A program made the translations under genes and the position numbers. The notes under the pieces were generated by a model. That model had not been told where the DNA came from, made no database searches, and worked only from the letters and a program-made list of their open reading frames with translations. This document shows positions 1 through 5,703 of a DNA stretch of 8,181 bases, one piece after another (position 1 is the first letter of the stretch; each line of letters begins with the position of its first letter). The DNA is from an uncultured Sulfurimonas sp. (GTDB lineage Bacteria > Campylobacterota > Campylobacteria > Campylobacterales > Sulfurimonadaceae): assembly GCA_937914675.1 (NCBI GenBank), contig CALDOC010000283.1, positions 1-8,181 of the forward strand, read 5' to 3'.

Positions 1-341
1 ATATGCTTTTTAGCAAGTTCAAGTTGCATCTCCCAAGTACTATCTGGAGTTGAATGGTTCTCATTTAGTTTATCAACTACGATACAGGCAAAAGAAAATT
101 CAGGATGCGCAAAACAAATATCTATGAGTTCTTTATGGATGGCAAGATCTGAATCTTTTTTGATACCAGTAAACTTATACTCGAAACCCTTAGGCTTTGA
201 GTACCTATCTTTCAGTCTTTTCATATCTTCAAATAAAGCGGATGTATTTTCTAGCTTGAGTAAACCTAAAGCGAAAAATCTTTGCAGCGGGTCATTGGAA
301 AGTACACCAGTCTCATCCATAAAGCCAAACAGTTGTTTCAT
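1..341 (-). CDS. DUF3800 family protein, 5' part (cut by window edge)
   Basis: An open frame of 113 codons starts at 341 and runs off the left end, so only the N-terminal part is present. The start of the protein reads KQLFGFMDETGVL, then QRFFALGLLKL. This matches the DUF3800 pattern of a hydrophobic strand ending in Asp-Glu-(Ser/Thr)-Gly followed by a second strand. D9 and E10 would be the acidic pair of the RNase H-like fold proposed for this family. EYKFTGI (54-60) and CIVVDK (86-91) fit the next conserved strands, with D90 a further acidic candidate. The start at 341 is preferred because AAGGA lies 8 bases upstream. In-frame ATGs at 347 and 371 have worse spacing. DUF3800 proteins are of unknown biochemical function and are often found near mobile or defence genes. 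Nothing else here supports a mobile setting. The family call rests on motif recognition only. Confidence 0.72.
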   Translation of the reverse strand, partial: MKQLFGFMDETGVLSNDPLQRFFALGLLKLENTSALFEDMKRLKDRYSKPKGFEYKFTGIKKDSDLAIHKELIDICFAHPEFSFACIVVDKLNENHSTPDSTWEMQLELAKKH

Positions 342-369
342 TAACATTATCCTTTTAAATAATATTGGC

Positions 370-375
370 ATTTTA
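370..375 (-). promoter_or_regulatory. Candidate -10 box for the DUF3800 gene
   Basis: Read on the minus strand this is TAAAAT, five of six matches to TATAAT. A start about seven bases downstream would give a leader of about 20 bases holding the AAGGA ribosome site, and would exclude the upstream in-frame ATG at 371. No convincing -35 box is visible. The whole divergent gap 342-517 otherwise shows only this and the helicase promoter. Confidence 0.35.
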
Positions 376-482
376 TCTACTTATTTCCTCTGTAAGCATT
401 AAAGCGAGTTCTCACATATCTTCACTACATCTTTTTGAACTCCTATTGCATAGCCCTGTCATCACTTAACAATCTTCTCTTA

Positions 483-512
483 TTGACTTAAGAGTATGAT
501 TAGAGTTATAAT
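483..512 (+). promoter_or_regulatory. Sigma-70 promoter of the helicase gene (leaderless)
   Basis: TTGACT at 483-488 (five of six matches to TTGACA) is followed after 18 bases by a perfect TATAAT at 507-512. The expected transcription start, six to seven bases after the -10 box, falls at 518-519, which is the A or T of the ATG start codon. There is no Shine-Dalgarno sequence in the few bases between. The arrangement predicts a leaderless mRNA. Confidence 0.75.
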
Positions 513-517
513 ACCCA

Positions 518-3328
518 ATGGCTAAAAAGAATAAAAAAAATACAAAAATAAATCAGAAAATCAAAATATATTTTGATGACGATCCTTTTGACGTTGGCGT
601 TGAAAGGGTTAGTTCGGAGACTCTTAGCGAGCTCTTCGCGACTCTTGGCATCTACGACGTAGAGCACAACAAAAAATTGCTTCTAAAAACCATTCGTATG
701 ATATGGAGTGAAGCGGATGGTGGGTATAGAGAGGAGATACTTAACTTTTTTCAAGCGAATAACGTGATTTATTACAAATCCGTTCCAAAGGCGCCGCTAC
801 CAAACAGAGAAGACAAACTGGAACATTTCTTCGACGAGTTACATGTAACTCGAGAGGAAGAGACTAAACTTTACGGCACGTTTGGCAGCATGAGAAGCAA
901 AAAAATCACCATAGAAAAAGTGGAGTCGACGCTGCGTCACATAAGGTTTGAGAAGAAAAAAGAGTCTCTCCAAAAAGAGCTTGACGGCTTTTTTGACATA
1001 GACGACTCTTTGGAGTTTAACGCTTCTTTGGAGTATAGGGTTTATGACCAGTTTTTTCATAAAATTCTCACTCTCAATACAAAACCATATGATTACGAGT
1101 ATCTTGAAACAGCCGATTTTGATGAAATAACAAAAAAAATCACGTTAGACAAAATCGAATGCGTACAAGCCAAACAAGAGAGTATAAACAAGTTTATAAA
1201 ATCCCTTAAAATACCCCATGCTTATCTTACGACGCAACAGATAGTTACAGCTTTGCGAGCGAGTCCACCAAAAAGTAGATTCGCGTATCCTATGATAAAT
1301 CAAAAACTTTTATCTCAAATAATAGAAACAAAGATTGCGTCGGAGAGCTTGGAAATTTTTGCCGAGGAGATGCTTTTCAAGGTAAAAACAAGCGTAAAAC
1401 TTCCATTTTCAGAGATAGAAGTTCCATACTTGCTAGAGATTCATGTCCACATCGACGAAGTTTTGGAAAATATTTGGAGTTCTAAAAGATTTAACTTCGA
1501 CGCCCTCTTGGAAGTCGCCAAAAAAGAGCGTGAAGAGCAGTTTTCAGAATCTTTAAAAGAGCTTGTCGCCGAGTGCGCGAGATATTCTCAACTGCTTCAC
1601 TTTGATGATGAGACGTTGCATGCGAAAGTATATGAAATTTTAGTGGAGCTCCTTCCTCAAAACTTGACCATAACGGCAAAAATAGTCAAAAAAACGACTA
1701 GAATTTTCATCTATAACATTCATGAGCAACTTATCAAAAAGCAGCGGCATGAACTACTCGCTCGCACGATAAGAGACTTTAAAAACCTCTTTCCTCTCGC
1801 GAGAGAGACGCGAAGAAAACTCACTCTTCACATCGGTCCGACAAACAGCGGAAAAACTTACGAGGCGATGCGAAGATTGGAAAAGGCGGATACCGGGTAC
1901 TATCTGGCTCCTCTGCGTTTGTTGGCGCTTGAGGGTTACGAAACGCTCAAATCTCGTGGAGTAGACAGCTCGCTTATAACGGGAGAAGAGCAGATCATAG
2001 ACGACGACGCGACGCACATAAGCTCAACCATCGAGATGCTAAACTTTGAAGTGGACGTGGACGTCTGCGTGATAGACGAAGTGCAGATGATAGACGATAG
2101 AGACCGTGGTTGGGCCTGGGCGAACGCCATCATTGGCGCTCCCGCAAAAGAGATTATCATGACGGGTTCAAGCAACTCCAAAGAGGCTATCGTCGCTCTT
2201 GCAAAATACCTTGGAGAAGAGCTTGAAATCATAGAGTTTGAGCGTAAAAATCCTCTGACGCTTTTAGAGAATCACACTCATCCAAAAGACGTACAAGAGG
2301 GAACCGCCATCATCGCGTTTAGCAGAAAAGACGTGCTGAGGCTCAAACAAGATTTTTCCAAATACTTTAAAGTGAGCGTTGTGTATGGCAACTTGTCGCC
2401 AGAAGTAAGACGCGAAGAGGCTCGCCGTTTTCGCTCGGGAGAGACGCAACTGCTCGTGGCTACCGACGCCATCGCCATGGGCATGAATTTGCCTATCAAA
2501 ACCATACTTTTTTCTAAAGCGGAAAAATTCGACGGCGTTAGTTCTAGGAACCTGCAAGCCTCGGAAGTGCATCAGATTTCTGGTCGCGCCGGTAGATTTG
2601 GACTCAACGAAGAGGGATTTGTAGGCGCTTTAAGTAGCGACGTTCTAAAAATAGTGCGCAAAAACTTTTACAAAATGGATCATGTCATCAGCGTTCCTTT
2701 TAGCGTTATGGCGAATTTGGAACATATAAAACTCGTGGGAAAAATCTTAGAAGAGAGTTCGCTTTACGAAATACTGAAATTCTTTGCGCAAAACATGGAA
2801 TTTAACGGTCCTTTTCATGCGGCGACTCTTGATGACATGCTCGAAGCTTCCATCATCGTGGACAAGTACGATTTGGACATCGCCACGAAATATCATCTCT
2901 CATGCGCTCCTTTAACTCTAAAATCTCCATACATAGTATCCGCGTATGAGGCCTATTTGCATTCATTGCAAAGAAAAGAGCAAGTACGCTACTTTACTCC
3001 GCTCCTCATTGGCGGGTACGCGCAAACGACGGATGATTTGCTGCGAGCCGAAGACATGGTAAAAGAAATTTCCCTTTACTTGTGGCTCAGTTATCGTTTT
3101 GAGGAGTACTTCGTGGATGAACAAAAAGCTAGACAATCTCGCGGGCTTTTAAACAAGTACATAGAATCCACTCTTCAACAAAACCAACTCGCGCATCAGT
3201 GTAAACTGTGCGGAGCCACGTTGCCTATGAACACAAAGTACAATATCTGCCAAACATGTTTTAAAAAAAATTACACCCATCAAAATACAAATAACAATAG
3301 AGGCGACAGAAGAGCCAATCATAAATAA
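518..3328 (+). CDS. SUV3-like DExH-box RNA helicase with C-terminal zinc finger
   Basis: Superfamily 2 ATP-dependent helicase of the SUV3 (mitochondrial degradosome) type, 936 residues, probably unwinding RNA in the cytoplasm. Seen in order: a Lys/Asn-rich start; about 430 charged residues with no domain I recognise; Walker A GPTNSGKT (440-447); APLRLLALEGYE (motif Ia); TGEEQ; DEVQ (520-523) within the typical DEVQMIDD..RGWAW context; TGSSNS (motif III); VVYGNLSPEVRR; ATDAIAMGMNLP (648-659); QISGRAGR (686-693); a SUV3 C-terminal domain around 845-892 with LYLWLSYRFEEYF; and C895-x2-C898-x12-C911-x2-C914, a probable zinc site, before a polar basic tail. All catalytic motifs are intact. Human SUPV3L1 is about 786 residues and lacks the zinc finger, so the N-terminal half and the finger are the bacterial additions. 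The start at 518 is supported by a promoter that fires at the ATG. No terminator follows; the next promoter begins within 7 bases of the stop. A partner such as PNPase or RNase R is an inference from the eukaryotic complexes. Confidence 0.93.
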   Translation: MAKKNKKNTKINQKIKIYFDDDPFDVGVERVSSETLSELFATLGIYDVEHNKKLLLKTIRMIWSEADGGYREEILNFFQANNVIYYKSVPKAPLPNREDKLEHFFDELHVTREEETKLYGTFGSMRSKKITIEKVESTLRHIRFEKKKESLQKELDGFFDIDDSLEFNASLEYRVYDQFFHKILTLNTKPYDYEYLETADFDEITKKITLDKIECVQAKQESINKFIKSLKIPHAYLTTQQIVTALRASPPKSRFAYPMINQKLLSQIIETKIASESLEIFAEEMLFKVKTSVKLPFSEIEVPYLLEIHVHIDEVLENIWSSKRFNFDALLEVAKKEREEQFSESLKELVAECARYSQLLHFDDETLHAKVYEILVELLPQNLTITAKIVKKTTRIFIYNIHEQLIKKQRHELLARTIRDFKNLFPLARETRRKLTLHIGPTNSGKTYEAMRRLEKADTGYYLAPLRLLALEGYETLKSRGVDSSLITGEEQIIDDDATHISSTIEMLNFEVDVDVCVIDEVQMIDDRDRGWAWANAIIGAPAKEIIMTGSSNSKEAIVALAKYLGEELEIIEFERKNPLTLLENHTHPKDVQEGTAIIAFSRKDVLRLKQDFSKYFKVSVVYGNLSPEVRREEARRFRSGETQLLVATDAIAMGMNLPIKTILFSKAEKFDGVSSRNLQASEVHQISGRAGRFGLNEEGFVGALSSDVLKIVRKNFYKMDHVISVPFSVMANLEHIKLVGKILEESSLYEILKFFAQNMEFNGPFHAATLDDMLEASIIVDKYDLDIATKYHLSCAPLTLKSPYIVSAYEAYLHSLQRKEQVRYFTPLLIGGYAQTTDDLLRAEDMVKEISLYLWLSYRFEEYFVDEQKARQSRGLLNKYIESTLQQNQLAHQCKLCGATLPMNTKYNICQTCFKKNYTHQNTNNNRGDRRANHK

Positions 3329-3331
3329 TTT

Positions 3332-3340
3332 TGATATAAT
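3332..3340 (+). promoter_or_regulatory. Extended -10 promoter of the small secreted protein
   Basis: TGATATAAT, an extended -10 box (TGnTATAAT), preceded by a T stretch and without a clear -35 box, as is typical for Campylobacterota housekeeping promoters. The predicted start near 3346 gives a leader of about 22 bases that carries AAAGG at 3356-3360, seven bases before the ATG. The same 12-mer TTTTGATATAAT occurs in front of the chemoreceptor gene. Confidence 0.7.
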
Positions 3341-3367
3341 TTCGCAAATTTATACAAAGGTTTCTTT

Positions 3368-3607
3368 ATGAAAAAAACACTAGTTTCCGTTGCGCTACTT
3401 TCAACTTTTGCAATGGCGTTTAACATGGGCGGAGCGATGGACTCTATAGACAAGACAAAAGCCAAAGATTCAGTAGACACTGAAAAAGCGATGGCTGCGG
3501 CCTCTAAAGGTAAAAATATAACTCTTGCAGACGTTAACGACACTGTCGACACAACTAAAGCCATTGACTCCGTAGACAAAGACAAACTTATGAAGTCCTT
3601 ATATTAA
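3368..3607 (+). CDS. Small secreted protein made of duplicated D-S-x-D repeats
   Basis: Predicted exported protein of 79 residues. A Lys-Lys start and a hydrophobic stretch (4-17) end in AMA, giving likely signal peptidase I cleavage after A17 and a mature chain of about 62 residues. There is no lipobox cysteine; the protein has no Cys, Trp, His or Pro. The mature part consists of four copies of a nine-residue unit, D-(S/T)-(I/V)-D-(K/T)-x-K-(A/L)-x, at 25-33, 34-42, 58-66 and 67-75. They form two tandem pairs offset by exactly 33 residues, separated by a 15-residue spacer. The unit is highly charged, with regularly placed Asp and Lys, and could form an amphipathic helix or bind cations; both are guesses. 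I do not recognise the family. AAAGG seven bases upstream and its own extended -10 promoter support real expression. The overlapping minus-strand frame lacks these signals. Confidence 0.8.
   Translation: MKKTLVSVALLSTFAMAFNMGGAMDSIDKTKAKDSVDTEKAMAAASKGKNITLADVNDTVDTTKAIDSVDKDKLMKSLY
3437..3592 (+). repeat. Internal coding duplication, two blocks offset by 99 bp
   Basis: Codons 24-42 (3437-3493) and 57-75 (3536-3592) encode matching 19-residue blocks, each made of two nine-residue units plus one residue. The DNA has diverged more than the protein, mostly at third positions, so the repeat pattern appears to be held by selection on the protein and not by recent slippage. Confidence 0.7.
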
Positions 3608-3684
3608 ACTTGAAGAGCTACGTGAATTGCAGCGAATGATTACTTAATATACAATTTATTTTCATATACTCCTTATTCTTAATA

Positions 3685-3690
3685 TATAAT
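3685..3690 (+). promoter_or_regulatory. -10 box for the 280-residue protein gene
   Basis: A perfect TATAAT in a very AT-rich stretch, with no clear -35 box. The expected start near 3697 leaves a leader of about 19 bases containing AAGGGGG at 3705-3711, an unusually strong ribosome site four bases before the ATG. The rest of 3608-3715 shows no terminator hairpin and no further gene. Confidence 0.55.
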
Positions 3691-3715
3691 CTAATTATAC
3701 TTATAAGGGGGCGAT

Positions 3716-4558
3716 ATGAATGAGTTGTATGCCTACAAAACCACTTTTACCATAGTCTCTCAAGAATCTTTGGACGACTTTTGGTCTTTTGTAATATTTA
3801 GATTACGCTTAGAACACTCGGAACACGTATATGATAGGTTTGCGCGACTCTATAATTTATTGAGTGAATGTAAAAATAGTTTAACGACTCTCAATAAAGT
3901 CAATATTTCATTGGAAGAGTCAAGTGATATATATTTCATGTCAATAGACTCGAATATAAAAGATTTTATAGATACGTTCATATCGAGACTGGAAAAACTT
4001 CAATTTACGTACGCGTATGAAAATGGCGTCTTAAAATATAGCGTCAATAAAAAAAAGCAAAGCAATATCTTCATTCAAGACAACTCTTCCAACGCAAAAA
4101 TCTACACTTACTCTTTCATGGATGATGAGACGATTGAAGAGATGCTCGACATCTTGGAAAAAATGAAAGCGAAAGATTACGAAAAAGTATATCCAACCAT
4201 CACACTAGAAGAGATCAATGATTATCGAACTACTTTTTCATATTATGGCAGTTTTTTGAGGGATTATTCTCAACTAAGCGCGGTGCATAACATAGTTACG
4301 GAACTCTCCGTCATATTATCTCTGTACTCAAACGAGTGTCTTGCCATGGGAAATGATTTTAGACTCCTATTAGGTTCCTTTTTAAACAATCTAAGCAATT
4401 GGCAAGATTCGATATTTATTAAAAAAGAAGAAACGCTGGATTTTATGGACGCGTCGTTGAAAGCGGATTTGGAGCAAATCAAAATAATTTTAAATCTCTA
4501 CGACGACTTTTCTGATGACGCGAACCAAACTTCCCTTGACGACATATTTGGATTTTAG
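3716..4558 (+). CDS. Acidic soluble protein of unknown function (280 residues)
   Basis: I do not recognise this gene. The frame is complete, has a strong ribosome site (AAGGGGG) and its own TATAAT, and shows a coherent protein: no signal peptide, no membrane segment, and mostly predicted helices rich in Leu, Phe and Tyr. Two halves can be seen. The first runs from YKTTFTIV (7-14) to about 112, ending in a strand-like stretch around FTYAYENGVLKYSV. It is joined by a Lys/Asn/Ser-rich linker (112-128) to a second, mainly helical half that starts with an acidic helix (135-155) and contains YRTTFSYY (170-177) and NLSNWQDSIFI (225-235). The end is strongly acidic and closes with SLDDIFGF. YKTTF and YRTTF may be remnants of a duplication, but the rest of the halves does not line up by eye. 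Coding DNA appears more AT-rich than in the neighbours. It ends tail to tail against the HemF-like gene with no gap. Confidence 0.82.
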   Translation: MNELYAYKTTFTIVSQESLDDFWSFVIFRLRLEHSEHVYDRFARLYNLLSECKNSLTTLNKVNISLEESSDIYFMSIDSNIKDFIDTFISRLEKLQFTYAYENGVLKYSVNKKKQSNIFIQDNSSNAKIYTYSFMDDETIEEMLDILEKMKAKDYEKVYPTITLEEINDYRTTFSYYGSFLRDYSQLSAVHNIVTELSVILSLYSNECLAMGNDFRLLLGSFLNNLSNWQDSIFIKKEETLDFMDASLKADLEQIKIILNLYDDFSDDANQTSLDDIFGF

Positions 4559-5599
4559 CTAGGCGTTCGTCATATGATTGCTAACTGTTTTAGGGACGCT
4601 GTCGCCGCTCGCTTGCATGCTTAAAGCATCAGGATGGCGTTTGTAATGAGTTCTCACGACTTGCGCGAGTCTCTCTTTCGTCGCCACGTCCACCAAGCCG
4701 TCGTCATTTATGACGCTCACTAGATTTTGAACCAATTCGTCTTGCGGCTCTCGCATGTTTGCAGACCATGACTTTAGCAGCTCTTTATTTACAAAGGTTG
4801 GCAAAGAACCCATGATTCCCACGTCGTTTTGGTCGTGTATGAGAAGTCCCGACGTCGTTCCCCTGTCCAGAGTCAAAACTTGAAACAGATAAAGAGTGTG
4901 ATACTCCAACTGTCGTTGAACGTCTTCTTGTGAGATGGAAGTTCTCATCTTAAACGCGTTGGCGATTATCTCGACGTAAGCGTCTATGACGCCCTCTCCA
5001 AAGCTGTTGGCGAAAGCGTGATCTCTCTCTTTGTCGCCCGTTTTATAGTTTTCCAAGTAAAAGTGGGAAACGCCGCGAGTTCTTCCAAGCGCGGGAACTT
5101 CAAAGTACTTGTCGCCCTGCTTTGAACCCTCCTCATAAGCGTCCAAGGCCAAATCTTCAAGCGCCTTCTCAAAACTCTTTTTGTCCTCCTCATTCGCGAT
5201 ACTTGGATTCAAATCCGCCATGATCCGCCAGTAAGAGCTCTCGTCCTTCAACTCCGTCAAACTTATGTGTATGTGAATCGAAGGCGCGTGTGGATTTTTG
5301 GGATGGATTATGGTTGAAATCGCCGTGGCGCTTTGCAGGTTTTTTTCCGGAGAGTCATCATAATGCACTTGAGAGACGTTGACGCTCGCGGTATTGAAAA
5401 GAGTCTCGTCGCGAGACTCAAATCTGCTACCACCGCCATGAATCCCCTCGTCTCGAAGCCATGTCACCTCTTCAAACTTTTTGCTCTCGCCAATTTCCGC
5501 GCTTAAGGCGTCCAACTTCTCAACAAATCTAGTTTGCAATCCTTTAACTAATTTATAAGCGTTTATCGCGTCCTCCGACGCCGAAGTAATCATTTTCAT
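4559..5599 (-). CDS. hemF: Divergent HemF-family protein (oxygen-dependent coproporphyrinogen III oxidase-like)
   Basis: The HemF reaction is the oxidative decarboxylation of two propionates of coproporphyrinogen III to give protoporphyrinogen IX, using O2, in the cytoplasm. The family is recognised from GGGSR (55-59), ASVNVSQVH (71-79, cf. GVNFSHVH in E. coli HemF), IIHPKNPHAP (97-106), DRGTTSGL (245-252) and a following GSLPTFV. The catalytic-type His (H109) and the Asp of the DLTP motif (D129, here ADLNPS) are kept. Other family hallmarks are changed: the Arg of HANVR aligns with S113, the Gly run before the Asp is RIMA, and RGIGG is RGVSH. A 70-residue tail after LPTFV differs from the shorter end of E. 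coli HemF. The length of 346 is a little above the usual 300-330. Start at 5599: AAGG lies 10 bases upstream, a weak site. It lies 104 bp downstream of the chemoreceptor gene on the same strand. A haem-pathway role is likely, but altered activity or another substrate is possible. Confidence 0.78.
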   Translation of the reverse strand: MKMITSASEDAINAYKLVKGLQTRFVEKLDALSAEIGESKKFEEVTWLRDEGIHGGGSRFESRDETLFNTASVNVSQVHYDDSPEKNLQSATAISTIIHPKNPHAPSIHIHISLTELKDESSYWRIMADLNPSIANEEDKKSFEKALEDLALDAYEEGSKQGDKYFEVPALGRTRGVSHFYLENYKTGDKERDHAFANSFGEGVIDAYVEIIANAFKMRTSISQEDVQRQLEYHTLYLFQVLTLDRGTTSGLLIHDQNDVGIMGSLPTFVNKELLKSWSANMREPQDELVQNLVSVINDDGLVDVATKERLAQVVRTHYKRHPDALSMQASGDSVPKTVSNHMTNA

Positions 5600-5673
5600 C
5601 TGTTGACAACCTTAATGTTTTGTGGGATGTTATCATGTTAAAGTAATCCTAAGAGAAATACGCGAAATTAGAT

Positions 5674-5698
5674 CGCTCCAAACAAGAGCGCTGTTTTT
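5674..5698 (+). terminator. Candidate hairpin terminator between chemoreceptor and HemF-like gene
   Basis: CGCTC (5674-5678) and GAGCG (5686-5690) form a five-pair stem with a seven-base loop. On the plus strand five T residues follow three bases later. On the minus strand, the direction of the flanking genes, the stem is followed only by ATCTAATTT. It may serve as a weak bidirectional terminator or stop antisense transcripts arriving from the convergent plus-strand gene. The stem is short, so confidence is low. Confidence 0.35.
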
Positions 5699-5703
5699 AG
5701 CAT

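Noticed and set aside
339..371. Upstream in-frame start codons (347 and 371) for the DUF3800 gene
   Set aside because: The ATG at 347 is too close to AAGGA and the one at 371 too far from any ribosome site. A -10-like box overlaps 371, and the family usually begins just before the FxDE strand.
124..402. 92-codon open frame on the plus strand
   Set aside because: It lies opposite the DUF3800 gene, which has family motifs and a ribosome site. The plus-strand translation is Ser/Leu-rich, low in meaning and has no start signal.
1936..2572. Minus-strand frames inside the helicase gene
   Set aside because: They overlap the catalytic core, which is clearly conserved on the plus strand, and their translations show no coherent domain.
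3319..3585. 88-codon minus-strand frame over the small secreted protein gene
   Set aside because: It has no ribosome site. Its Ser/Ala/Val-rich repeats are only the complement of the real plus-strand repeats. The plus frame has a signal peptide, promoter and ribosome site.
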